A stretch of 64,000 bases of DNA from Streptomyces sp. CB02414 (GTDB taxonomy: Bacteria; Actinomycetota; Actinomycetes; Streptomycetales; Streptomycetaceae), in contig NZ_LIPF01000003.1 in the NCBI RefSeq assembly GCF_001905385.1, forward strand, positions 496,001 through 560,000. The letters run 5' to 3'. Made by a program: the position numbers and the translations under genes. This document shows, one piece after another, positions 57,239-64,000 of the stretch (positions are counted from its first letter, which is position 1; every line of letters starts with the position of its first letter). Below the pieces are notes generated by a model. It was not told the DNA's origin. It searched no databases and saw only the letters and a list, made by a program, of their open reading frames with translations.

Positions 57239-57930
57239 TCTCTGTGCTCACGTACGGCGCTGTGAGGGGCGCGGAGCTATCGGCGGACGGCGGAGCGCTC
57301 AGCGGGGCGGAGACGGGCGCTCAGTGCGTTTCGCGGGGTGCGCTTCGGCAGCGTGGTCGAGCCGGATTCCGGCGTGACGGAACAGCGGGCACGGGGCGCC
57401 GCCAATACCGAGTGATGTGATGCCGGTCACGAGAACCTGTGACGGAATCATGTTGTCATGTACGCGACTGTTTCTAAATGACGTTTCGAACGGCACACAG
57501 CATCACAGCGCCACAAGGCCGTAACGGCTTCTGACCTGGGATGTTCCTTATCTCAGTGACCCAAACTCTTTATCAATATCCCAATGAGTTTTCCAAAGGA
57601 CTAGGGGCGAGAGTTCGGAAGGGGACGTTTAGGAACACCCCAGCGACGACGGCACCCCTTCGCTGTAGGCGCTGCCGGACCAGGTTGCCGACTCCCTTCA
57701 TATAGATAGAGGCGCTTTACGGCGCCCTACTGCGGGACTGCGACAGTGCTTAGCCACTTCCCGCCCTCATGACTCCCCCGCACGCTGGGACTGGCCACAC
57801 TCCGGGCCAATGCGTGCACGACTAAAGCCCCTGGGCGTGGTCGAGAATCCTTCAGCGTGTCGCAGCGCTGCGGGTGACTCCCACGCCTGGGGGCTTTCTT
57901 CGTATCTGCGACTACGAAAAGAGCCTGGCC
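57239..57930. other. Non-coding region of the phage-like element
   Basis: About 690 bases with no convincing gene and locally low GC (57540-57610: GTTCCTTATCTCAGTGACCC, CTTTATCAATATCCCAATGA). A short hairpin GGCGC-TTTACG-GCGCC lies near 57711. A longer pairing, AAAGCCCC...GGGCGTGG (57824-57840) with CCACGCC...GGGGCTTT (57881-57897), encloses 40 bases directly upstream of the next gene and may be a transcribed leader structure or a terminator. Early promoters and replication or packaging signals may be here. Confidence 0.5.
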
Positions 57931-58377
57931 GTGCCTCACCTCCCTTACGACCTTCACACGACCCAATGTGCCCGTTGCGGCGGCCGGTTGGGCGATAACC
58001 AAGAGCGCTACTGCTCCGCTGCCTGCCGTTCCTCAGCGTGGCGCATTGCCCGCTGGGAGACGGAGCGTCAGAAGCTCGGCCTTCCCGCGTTCGGCACCTG
58101 CAATCTTTGCGGCGAACGAATCGTCATGACGTCGAAGACGAAGAGCACGTGCGACGAAAACGACCGCAACGACGATTGCGTTGATTCGCAAGCGGGCGCC
58201 CGGCTCGACGCCATGAACGCGCGGGACGAAGCCGAAGAGATGCGCGAGTGTGCCGAGTGTGAGCTGTGCGGCAAGGACGTCGCCTACAGCGGTAAGGGTC
58301 GACCGCGCCGCTTCTGTGCTCCGCGCTGCAAGACGGCTTTCTATCGCGCACAGCGCGCGCTGAAGGCGGGTGCCTGA
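57931..58377 (+). CDS. Cys-rich zinc-binding protein of the phage-like element
   Basis: A 148-residue protein with three zinc-knuckle-like units: CARCGGRLGDNQERYCSAACRSSAWR, CNLCGERIVMTSKTKSTC and CELCGKDVAYSGKGRPRRFCAPRCKTAFYRAQRA. The first and third are the treble-clef form CxxC...CxxxC seen in small phage and FCS-type zinc proteins. A link through QAGARLDAMNARDEAEEMRE joins them. GTG 57931 was chosen as the frame upstream reads through the hairpin. It may bind nucleic acid; no enzyme motif is seen. Its stop touches the start of the next gene. Confidence 0.75.
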   Translation: MPHLPYDLHTTQCARCGGRLGDNQERYCSAACRSSAWRIARWETERQKLGLPAFGTCNLCGERIVMTSKTKSTCDENDRNDDCVDSQAGARLDAMNARDEAEEMRECAECELCGKDVAYSGKGRPRRFCAPRCKTAFYRAQRALKAGA

Positions 58378-58871
58378 TGATTACGCACACGGGTTACGCG
58401 GACGCGCTGAAGGCCGTTGAAGCTCATTACGGGCCAGTGACCGACTTCCGTTGCGTCCATTGCTCCGACAAGGCTTCCCGCTGGGTGGTCGACAACACGG
58501 CTACTGCCATCGTTGATCCGCAGTTCCGCCGTTACAGCGACAAGCCGACCGACTATTGGCCGTTCTGCGCCCGCCATGCACACGATTACGAAACGTACGC
58601 GGGTGAATGGCCTCCGGTTGTCGTCCGGTACGTCAACACGTTCACGGAACGGCATTGGTTCGCGGATTGCTTCGCTGTAGACCCGGACGGCTCAGTATTG
58701 CTCCGCGACGCGTACGCAACGTATCTCGACTTCTGCCGCGAAGAACAAATTTCGTCACGGGAAGTGATGACGCGAAACACGTTCAAGGCGGCTTTGGTAC
58801 GCCATGGCGCGACTCAGAAACGTACGTCGGCGGGCGTTTCGTTGAGCGGTGTAAAGCTCCGCTCGAATTAG
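58377..58871 (+). CDS. Phage protein with winged-helix-like C-terminal domain (A of four)
   Basis: A 164-residue protein. The N-terminal part has RCVHCSDKASRWVVDN and FCARHAHDYETY, a likely single zinc site of the HNH-like or ribbon kind. The C-terminal 65 residues read SVLLRDAYATYLDFCREEQI, then TFKAALVRHGATQKRTSAGVSLSGVKLRS. This resembles the winged helix at the end of phage D5/P4-type primase-helicases (LYxAYxxWC...F...L...G...W.G..L). So it seems a free-standing version of that DNA-binding tail. ATG 58377 overlaps the previous stop. Function unknown. Confidence 0.7.
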   Translation: MITHTGYADALKAVEAHYGPVTDFRCVHCSDKASRWVVDNTATAIVDPQFRRYSDKPTDYWPFCARHAHDYETYAGEWPPVVVRYVNTFTERHWFADCFAVDPDGSVLLRDAYATYLDFCREEQISSREVMTRNTFKAALVRHGATQKRTSAGVSLSGVKLRSN

Positions 58872-58914
58872 TGGCTTAGGTCACAGGCCGGCTTCGACCC
58901 CCCAATTTTCCTTT

Positions 58915-58947
58915 GAAGGCGCACGGCAATTCACGCTGTGCGCCTTC
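58915..58947. terminator. Hairpin between phage genes
   Basis: GAAGGCGCAC (58915-58924) and GTGCGCCTTC (58938-58947), perfect 10-bp arms with a 13-base loop, 43 bases after the previous stop and 29 bases before the next start. Confidence 0.75.
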
Positions 58948-58975
58948 GCTATTCCTGCACTCGAAGGGCAACATC

Positions 58976-59272
58976 ATGATCCCTACCATTCACGAATTCC
59001 TCGACCGCCGCACCGTTCCCGGTAAGAGCGTGCCCCTGTACGTGCTGCGGGGCGTGTGTTTCCGCTGGGCGCGTGAGCATGGCGGGCCATTCATTGAGGC
59101 CGGAGCGCTTGAAGACGTTGTGCGGCAGCGTGGTTCGCGTATCGGACTCCGGGCCGACGGTAAGCCCCAGGTTCTCGGAATCACCCTTCTGCCCGCTGAG
59201 GCGCCGGACAACGTCATTCCGGACGCTGCGGGTGCCGCTGCCGCTATGCGCGATATTGCGGGTGCTCGATGA
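58976..59272 (+). CDS. Small phage protein, same pattern (B of four)
   Basis: A 98-residue protein: MIPTIHEFLDRRTVPGKSVP, LYVLRGVCFRWAREHGGPFI, EAGALEDVVRQRGSRIGLRA and a strand PQVLGITLLPAEAP. The pattern (aromatic helix with FxxW, a Gly turn, a second helix, then a strand ending ITLLP) matches the next two proteins and loosely the C-terminus of the previous one. AAGGGC lies upstream of ATG 58976. Its stop overlaps the next start (ATGA). No known family is recognised with confidence. Confidence 0.7.
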   Translation: MIPTIHEFLDRRTVPGKSVPLYVLRGVCFRWAREHGGPFIEAGALEDVVRQRGSRIGLRADGKPQVLGITLLPAEAPDNVIPDAAGAAAAMRDIAGAR

Positions 59273-59511
59273 CCGCCGCTGAAGACTTCATTGCCGCGAA
59301 GCTCACTCCGTCGCGCACAAGACGCACCCCCTACGAACTGACGCTTCGTGTCTTTCACGGGTGGTGCCGTGCCAACGGATACGACTTTCCGGATGACGAC
59401 GAATTCATGGACGCCCTAGAAGCTGCCGGAGTTTCCTTCGTGGTTGGCGACCGTGGTGATTGGCTCATATCCGGGGCAACTCTTCTGCCGATCGGGCGGG
59501 AAAACCCATGA
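59269..59511 (+). CDS. Small phage protein, same pattern (C of four)
   Basis: An 80-residue protein: MTAAEDFIAAKLTPSRTRRT, PYELTLRVFHGWCRANGYDF, PDDDEFMDALEAAGVSFVVG and DWLISGATLLPIG. The FHGWCRANG segment and the closing GATLLP correspond to FRWAREHG and GITLLP of the preceding protein. It is joined to both neighbours by ATGA overlaps, so the three genes form one translational unit. Most likely a compact winged-helix DNA-binding protein, by resemblance only. Confidence 0.68.
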   Translation: MTAAEDFIAAKLTPSRTRRTPYELTLRVFHGWCRANGYDFPDDDEFMDALEAAGVSFVVGDRGDWLISGATLLPIGRENP

Positions 59512-59810
59512 GTGAACTCCGCGATCAGGTGTGGGACTTCCTACGCAGCGAAACGGCAGACGACGCCGAACAGTGCCTTTGGTTTGACATGTTTATGCGC
59601 TGCCTGGGCGGATGGTCGGCCAGGCACGGAATGCCGCACCCGCAAGGAAACGACGTCATTCCGTTGGTTCGGGCCGCCGGATATCACCTTGCCGTTTCGC
59701 ACAACGGCTCAGTCGTAATCCTGGGGCTGACCATGCGCGGCACAAGGCGACCGCTTTTCACAAACAGTCTCGTCCCGCCGAGCGCAATTCCCGTCGGCGC
59801 AATGGACTGA
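59508..59810 (+). CDS. Small phage protein, same pattern (D of four)
   Basis: A 100-residue protein: MSELRDQVWDFLRSETADDA, CLWFDMFMRCLGGWSARHGM, PHPQGNDVIPLVRAAGYHLA and SVVILGLTMRG. GGWSARHGM and ILGLTMRG match the FHGWCRANG and GATLLP positions of the preceding protein, although the sequence is well diverged. ATG 59508 overlaps the previous stop. The C-terminal 20 residues (RRPLFTNSLVPPSAIPVGAM) are unstructured. A 20-bp palindrome lies 20 bases past the stop, before the capsid gene. Confidence 0.68.
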   Translation: MSELRDQVWDFLRSETADDAEQCLWFDMFMRCLGGWSARHGMPHPQGNDVIPLVRAAGYHLAVSHNGSVVILGLTMRGTRRPLFTNSLVPPSAIPVGAMD

Positions 59811-59829
59811 GCGCCACAAGGGCGCACTC

Positions 59830-59849
59830 AACCTACTCACGTGAGTAGG
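59830..59849. promoter_or_regulatory. Perfect 20-bp palindrome, copy 1
   Basis: ACCTACTCACGTGAGTAGGT, a perfect palindrome in the gap between the small-protein genes and the capsid gene. A second copy of its 16-bp core is at 62100-62115. Short intergenic palindromes in phiC31-type phages bind the phage repressor, and these may do the same here. Confidence 0.75.
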
Positions 59850-59946
59850 TAACCCGCTGTGGATTGTGGGTTAGGCACGGGGTTTCGTCGCTCCGCGCCC
59901 TTCCCAGGATTCACAGCGCCCACTTCTACTAAGGGAGTTTGGCCAT

Positions 59947-61575
59947 ATGGTCGACATTCAAACGCGGAGCGCGCCACACGGCGTGAATTACCGCAGTGCC
60001 GGGGGGACCCGCACACTCAGCGGATACGCAATCCGCTTCAACGAACTGAGTCACGACCTGGGCGGCTTCCGGGAACGGATTCTTCCGGATGCGTGGGACC
60101 CGGCGGACGGCGGGGCCGACGTGATTGCCACGTTCGGGCACAACACGGATCAGCTTCTAGGGCGGGTTTCCTCCGGCACGCTGAAGCTGAGCCGAGACAC
60201 CTACGGAATTCGCTACAGCGTCGCCCTGCCGGACACGACGACCGGCAATGACGTTGCTGAGCTTGCCGCGCGGGGCGACCTTGCCGGTAGCTCCTTCACA
60301 TTCCGTGTGAACGCGGGCGGTCAGCGTGTGGCCGACGAGAAAGCGCCGGATGGATTGCCTATCCGGGAAATCACGTCGATGACCGTTTTCGAGCTGGGTC
60401 CGGTTGTGAATCCGGCCTACCCCACCACTGGCACGCCGTCTGCCCGCGCGATTGCCGCTTACGAGAAAGAGATACGCTCCATGTCCGCTACTGCCCCCAT
60501 CAACACTGGCGCCGGTTTCCTGCCCGTGAATCGCCGCAGCATTGACGACGTGTCCACCTGGACGGCGACCAACGTTGATGCGCTGTGGCGCGAACTGATT
60601 GGGCCGCGTAGTACGTTCCTGAGCGCGCTGCCGGATGACAACAAACTCCCCTTCGACGGGTACAAGTTCCTTATGCCCGCTGTGGATTCCGGCGAAGGCG
60701 CCTTCGTCGTTCCCGGCATGGCACTTCCCCAGCCTGAGACGTCCATTACCGGCCGTACTCAGCTTGCGGGCAAGTTCGGCGCGCTCCGGTATGCGTCGCT
60801 CGAATTCATTCAGGACGTCCGCCCGGACCTTGCCGCCGGTATCAACAAGTCGTTGGGCACGTCCATTGCCCGCGCTATCGACCGGACCATGTTGAACGGG
60901 GCGAGCAACCCAAACAACGTCAGCGATCCGCGAAAGATTACCGGAGTGCTCGAACAGTCGGTCGTTACCGCGCTTGCTGGGGCTTCCGTTGCCGTCGCCG
61001 ATATCAGCGCTGCGATTGGGCGGATTGAGGACGAAGGCGGGCAAGCGAACGTTCTGTGGGTCGACCCGCTTGCAGCGAAGAGCCTTCGTGACGAGATTGG
61101 AGCCGCTGACTGGCCGAACGGCGTTTACAAGCTTCAGCCGATTGTCAGCAACTACCTTCCTGCCAATACGGCAATCGCGGCGGACGCTTCGCACATCTTC
61201 GTTGCGCTGAACCGTAAGGTGAACGTCTCTGTTTCTGAGACCCTGCCCCAGGGCTTCAAGACGGCTCAGGCAGCGTTCCGCGCGACGGCTTACGCTGTGG
61301 GCGCCTTCGTTCAGTCTGTGGGTGCTGTGCAGACCGTTTCCGGCACGCTGACGCCGGGCACTCCGAACCTTCTCGCCTACGGCGACACTGAGACGCCGGA
61401 CGTGCAGGTTATGAACGCCATTGCCGACGAAGAGAAGCTTTCCGCCTACCGGGCCGCGCGGACTTCGGGTGTTTCGGCTACCGAATTCGCATTCTCCGCC
61501 CCGAAGCTGAGCGACGCTGAGGCTCAGGCGCAGGCGTTCAATACGGGTCCGCTGAGCCGTTCGGCGGGTGCGTAG
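59947..61575 (+). CDS. Fused HK97-type prohead protease and major capsid protein
   Basis: A 542-residue polyprotein. Residues 1-165 are a prohead protease (S78 type): TLSGYAIRFNELSHDLGGFRERI, FGHNTDQLLGRVSSGTLKLS with the catalytic His, LPDTTTGNDVAELAARGDLAGSSFTF with the catalytic Ser, then VFELGPVVNPAYPTT. From about residue 175 (SMSATAPINTGAGFLP) a HK97-fold capsid protein begins, with ALWRELIGPRSTFLSALPDD and ending with RATAYAVGAFVQSVGAVQTV. Usually these are two genes; here one frame encodes both, and the protease can free the capsid part by self-cleavage. AAGGGAG lies before ATG 59947. No scaffold is separate, as expected. No portal or terminase gene is near. Confidence 0.88.
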   Translation: MVDIQTRSAPHGVNYRSAGGTRTLSGYAIRFNELSHDLGGFRERILPDAWDPADGGADVIATFGHNTDQLLGRVSSGTLKLSRDTYGIRYSVALPDTTTGNDVAELAARGDLAGSSFTFRVNAGGQRVADEKAPDGLPIREITSMTVFELGPVVNPAYPTTGTPSARAIAAYEKEIRSMSATAPINTGAGFLPVNRRSIDDVSTWTATNVDALWRELIGPRSTFLSALPDDNKLPFDGYKFLMPAVDSGEGAFVVPGMALPQPETSITGRTQLAGKFGALRYASLEFIQDVRPDLAAGINKSLGTSIARAIDRTMLNGASNPNNVSDPRKITGVLEQSVVTALAGASVAVADISAAIGRIEDEGGQANVLWVDPLAAKSLRDEIGAADWPNGVYKLQPIVSNYLPANTAIAADASHIFVALNRKVNVSVSETLPQGFKTAQAAFRATAYAVGAFVQSVGAVQTVSGTLTPGTPNLLAYGDTETPDVQVMNAIADEEKLSAYRAARTSGVSATEFAFSAPKLSDAEAQAQAFNTGPLSRSAGA

Positions 61576-61817
61576 TGCCGAAGTGCGCAACGGCGATCGT
61601 GTGCAACGGTGGTGAGATTGGTGAAGGGTTCGTTCGCACCTTCAACGTCTCCCACCTACGCCGCTGGTTTCCGAAAGCGCCGGTCACCGTTGACGGTTAC
61701 TGGTGTGCATGGTGCAAGAGTTGGGCGAATACCCGGGTGGAAGGATTGGCGACAGATGCGCAACCCCCTTCGGACAGTTGGCGGGCAGCTTACGAGTTTC
61801 CGCGAAAGAGTGGCTGA
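61575..61817 (+). CDS. Small Cys-containing phage protein
   Basis: An 80-residue protein, MPKCATAIVCNGGEIGEGFV, RTFNVSHLRRWFPKAPVTVD, GYWCAWCKSWANTRVEG. A pair of Cys at each end (KCATAIVC and WCAWC) could hold zinc. GTG 61575 overlaps the capsid stop codon, so it is translated with the capsid. Nothing marks it as a head-tail connector or other standard structural part. Unknown. Confidence 0.6.
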   Translation: MPKCATAIVCNGGEIGEGFVRTFNVSHLRRWFPKAPVTVDGYWCAWCKSWANTRVEGLATDAQPPSDSWRAAYEFPRKSG

Positions 61818-62094
61818 CGCTCGAATGCGCAGCGACACGGAACTAATCGATTTCGGCGCACGGCTCGCCGTACAGAATCCAATTCGCTGTGCGCTGTGCG
61901 ATACCTGGGGTAATCCGAAGGGTGCGGGTGTCGCGCGTATGCCCGGCGGAATGACGGTTTCGTGTGACGACTGCGCCGACCTACATAGCGTGCGCGTTCT
62001 CTCTTTCGCTGCATGCGTGGCATTGGCGCGTGCAGCGGAGCCGAAGGAACGCAGCGCGGTAATGGTGCTCGACGTGCACGAACGGCGCGGGTAA
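61810..62094 (+). CDS. Small zinc-type phage protein
   Basis: A 94-residue protein (from GTG 61810; ATG 61825 is an alternative): RSDTELIDFGARLAVQNPIR, CALCDTWGNPKGAGVARMPGG and MTVSCDDCADLHSVRVLSF. The CALC and CDDC pairs are placed as a zinc ribbon. It overlaps the previous gene by 8 bases. It ends just before the second palindrome copy and a terminator, so it is the last gene of the capsid transcript. Function unknown. Confidence 0.58.
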   Translation: MADARMRSDTELIDFGARLAVQNPIRCALCDTWGNPKGAGVARMPGGMTVSCDDCADLHSVRVLSFAACVALARAAEPKERSAVMVLDVHERRG

Positions 62095-62099
62095 CCAAC

Positions 62100-62115
62100 C
62101 TACTCACGTGAGTAG
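62100..62115. promoter_or_regulatory. 16-bp palindrome, copy 2
   Basis: CTACTCACGTGAGTAG, identical to the core of the palindrome at 59830-59849; the 20-base string CAACCTACTCACGTGAGTAG is shared by both sites. The two copies flank the capsid gene block. Confidence 0.75.
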
Positions 62116-62122
62116 ATTGATT

Positions 62123-62147
62123 GGGGCCTGACCACATGTCAGGCCCC
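62123..62147 (+). terminator. Hairpin terminator with T-run after the capsid block
   Basis: GGGGCCTGAC (62123-62132), loop CACAT, GTCAGGCCCC (62138-62147), followed by TTTCTCATTT. A classic intrinsic terminator for the plus strand. Confidence 0.92.
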
Positions 62148-62298
62148 TTTCTCATTTGCGAATTTGGCCGCTCGCCGGCTGGGCCATAAACCCAGGTCAG
62201 CACCCATAGGGGGGTGTTCCTGGCGATTAGGTCCCGCAAACGGGGTAGGGGGGGCCTTCCTCTACCTGACTACCAATCAGGAAGGGGGTGTCCCTCGT

Positions 62299-62643
62299 AT
62301 GCGCACCCGTTGCCTTGACTGCCGGGACTGGGCAGTAACCGCCGGTCGTTGCCGACTGCACCACTCTGCGAAGGAAGCCCAGCGGAATGCGAAGAGCACC
62401 GCGAGACGGCGAGAGCGAATGGCTTCCGGCGATGGCGCACAGTCACGTTGGCGCAAGCGACTGAATAAGGCTGGGGCTGGGCGCTGCAATGGATGTGGCC
62501 GTGATTTCCTGGCCGCTGAACTTGCAGTCGACCACATCACGCCGCTATTCAAGGGCGGACGCGACCTTGACGCCAATGTGCAATTGCTTTGTCACGACGT
62601 CTGCCACAAGGCGAAGACTCGAAGGCAGCGACGGGAGGGGTAA
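62299..62643 (+). CDS. HNH endonuclease
   Basis: A 114-residue HNH nuclease: MRTRCLDCRDWAVTAGRCRL, then CNGCGRDFLAAELAVDHITP as the start of the zinc-beta-beta-alpha metal fold, and GGRDLDANVQLLCHDVCHKAK, giving the H-x-x-P, N and H-x-x-K positions. ATG 62299 has AAGGGGG 10 bases upstream; the longer frame from 62164 is out of context. In HK97-type phages a gene of this kind lies beside the small terminase and helps DNA packaging. Here no terminase is visible in the remaining plus-strand DNA, which makes its role open. Intergenic DNA at 62644-62870 holds no gene. Confidence 0.85.
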   Translation: MRTRCLDCRDWAVTAGRCRLHHSAKEAQRNAKSTARRRERMASGDGAQSRWRKRLNKAGAGRCNGCGRDFLAAELAVDHITPLFKGGRDLDANVQLLCHDVCHKAKTRRQRREG

Positions 62644-62870
62644 GCGGCTCCGAAGTTGAGCTGAAGGCCCTTTTCCGACCCCGGTCCCAGCACGGAAAAC
62701 GCACGCTAGGTGTGACGCCGGACCCCGGCCCCCCAAAGCTGTAGAGGCCAGTAACCCCAACGGTTATCGTCATTCTGACGCGAAAGAATGCGTGAGTTAG
62801 TGGGGCGCTAAGGGGTCTCTAATGGACGCTAGCCGTTCCCCATGTTCTTCTAACCGCCCTGCACCGCTAC

Positions 62871-62919
62871 GAAGCCCCGTACGCGCCTGGGATCAATCCT
62901 GGGTCGCCTACGGGGCTTC
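62871..62919. terminator. Hairpin terminator between convergent genes
   Basis: GAAGCCCCGTA (62871-62881) and TACGGGGCTTC (62909-62919), perfect 11-bp arms around a 27-base partly paired loop. It lies 7 bases beyond the stop of the minus-strand regulator gene. Confidence 0.82.
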
Positions 62920-62926
62920 TGTGCGT

Positions 62927-64000
62927 TCACGCGGCGTGGTCTGCAAGTAGGGACGCGACTTCGGGAACGTCGGCAAAGTCCTTCAGTCGGGCGAGCACGA
63001 CGCGCACCCGTTCCGCTGTGCGTTCCGAAGCGACGTCGGCGGAAATGCTGATCACCCGTTCTGCCACTGCCGCCGCTTCTTCCGGCTCATTGGCGTCAGC
63101 AAGGGCGACGGCGAGCCATGACAGGTACAGCGCCATTTCGCGTGTGTGCGTGGCGTCGTATTCGCTGAGCACTTCCCGGAGCAACGGCACAGCGCGCAAC
63201 GGGCGGTGAAGCTCCGTGTAGACGCGCGATTCCATGACACGAAGTTCGCCAGCGTCCACCCAATACAGGTAGTCGGGTGATTCTGTGCCTTCGCTGTCTT
63301 CGCTGAGTGCCTGCCCAGCTTCCCCCAGTGCGCGCATTGCCCCCTGCCCGTGCTCGACGCCCCCGGCTTTCGTGTGCGCCCAGGCGACACGGTCCAGGTA
63401 CAGCGCGCGGGCTTTCGGGGGCGCTTCGGCCCGCGCGTCGTTGAATGCCGCCTGGGCGAGCGTGAGCCCTTCGGCTTCGCGTCCTGTGTTGCTGAATTGG
63501 TAGGCGAGTGACCCGGCAATGTTCCCGGCAAGGGTGTGGTCTTCCGCCTGCCGTGCGGCGCTTATGCCCAGCCGGTAAATACGCTCCGCTTCGTCGTGCT
63601 GCCCGGCGTCGCTTGCAATCCATCCGGCGATCTGCGCCAACTCCCCGATTTGGAGCAAGAGTTGACGCCCGACGTCGGCAGTGTGCACGCCTTCCCGATA
63701 CAGCTTCACGGCGGAGCGAAGTTCCCGGAGTGCCGGGCGGATCAGGTCGCCACCCGCTAACACGTCGTCGGCGAGTCTGAGCCCGTGTACGCGCTGTCGA
63801 AGGTCGCCCACTTGCCCAATGCCGATACGTCGCCCCGTGCGGGCGCTGAGGGGCGCTAGCGGGTCGTCGTCGGGCAGGAAGTCGCCCAGTGTCGGCAACG
63901 GGGGCTCAGCGGGCTTCTGTGGCGTTTTCAGCGCGTCTACGGGAACGCCGAAAGCGGCAGCGATGAACGGCAGCCATTCTCGGGGCGTGCGCTTGCCGGT
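62927..64000 (-). CDS. XRE-TPR-type regulator, C-terminal part (cut by window edge)
   Basis: At least 357 codons open to the right window edge. The part nearest the edge reads TGKRTPREWLPFIAAAFGVP, then VDALKTPQKPAEPPLPTLGDF, which is the end of an XRE helix-turn-helix (helix 4-5) and a linker. The rest is a set of tetratricopeptide-like helices (ELRSAVKLYREG, QQ-type pairs, HDEAERIYRLGISAARQAED, EAEGLTLAQAAFNDARAEAP, LYLSWLAVALADANEPEEAAAVAERV). Streptomyces plasmids and phages carry many such XRE-TPR regulators, some sensing small peptides. It is the only clear DNA-binding regulator seen in the element, so it could be the repressor that reads the palindromes at 59830 and 62100. Confidence 0.82.
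   Translation of the reverse strand, partial: TGKRTPREWLPFIAAAFGVPVDALKTPQKPAEPPLPTLGDFLPDDDPLAPLSARTGRRIGIGQVGDLRQRVHGLRLADDVLAGGDLIRPALRELRSAVKLYREGVHTADVGRQLLLQIGELAQIAGWIASDAGQHDEAERIYRLGISAARQAEDHTLAGNIAGSLAYQFSNTGREAEGLTLAQAAFNDARAEAPPKARALYLDRVAWAHTKAGGVEHGQGAMRALGEAGQALSEDSEGTESPDYLYWVDAGELRVMESRVYTELHRPLRAVPLLREVLSEYDATHTREMALYLSWLAVALADANEPEEAAAVAERVISISADVASERTAERVRVVLARLKDFADVPEVASLLADHAA

Noticed and set aside
59830..62115. CRISPR repeats
   Set aside because: Only two copies, 2.25 kb apart, each a simple palindrome with genes between; no array or cas genes.

Overview
The window is Streptomyces-type chromosomal DNA: very high GC, strong third-position GC bias, frequent GTG/TTG starts, rare TTA codons. 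The right two thirds carries a gene order that, from memory, matches the S. coelicolor SCO3553-SCO3582 neighbourhood (PBP, wblA, two ArsA-like ATPases, RidA, NUDIX, MBL, crp, nth, NUDIX, marP, nhaA, acsA, the ssd/tad cluster). Two accessory segments flank this core: an integrative element on the left that ends at a tRNA-Pro gene, and a phage-like element on the right that has entered the tad cluster. No database search was possible; all family calls come from motifs read by eye.

Left accessory segment, 1-20728. It opens with a truncated XRE regulator and a compact plus-strand cluster: HAD phosphatase, radical SAM enzyme, P-loop nucleotide-type kinase, SAM methyltransferase, CYTH phosphate-binding enzyme, a small Cys protein, and a D-amino-acid-oxidase-like gene broken by a one-base frameshift. 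I do not recognise this as a described pathway. Next come a nucleotidyltransferase, two DUF317 proteins and a minus-strand mobilisation/replication block (relaxase, MobC-like, membrane protein, IstB/DnaC-like ATPase with a CTG start, DnaD-like initiator). A control region, an XRE repressor, an excisionase and a tyrosine integrase with an inserted LacI-type helix-turn-helix follow. Between the integrase and the tRNA lies a CBASS anti-phage operon of the type II-short kind: patatin phospholipase effector, CD-NTase and stand-alone E2-like protein, with a divergent XRE-ImmA protease gene as likely regulator. No TraB-type DNA pump is visible, so the element looks mobilisable rather than self-transmissible, and its left end is outside the window.

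Core, 20729-55323. tRNA-Pro(CGG), membrane and phosphoesterase genes, YqeY, a class A PBP, the developmental regulator wblA, paired ArsA-like ATPases, RidA, a tandem-repeat intergenic region, hydrolases, crp with a consensus Crp site, nth with a lysine-rich tail, marP, nhaA, acsA, a SulP-carbonic anhydrase fusion, a lipoprotein deacetylase, a possible 6S-like RNA locus, and the ssd-tadA-tadB-tadC operon. The next gene, a DUF4244 pilin-like gene, is cut after about 37 codons.

Right accessory segment, about 55324-64000 (continues beyond the window). It has lower GC and starts with a large serine integrase. It carries a Cys-rich zinc protein, four consecutive small genes of which at least three share one pattern, a fused HK97 prohead protease-major capsid gene, an HNH endonuclease, two copies of a perfect palindrome flanking the capsid block, and a minus-strand XRE-TPR regulator cut by the window edge. 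No portal, terminase or tail gene is seen, so it is either the edge of a prophage or a small capsid-encoding satellite.
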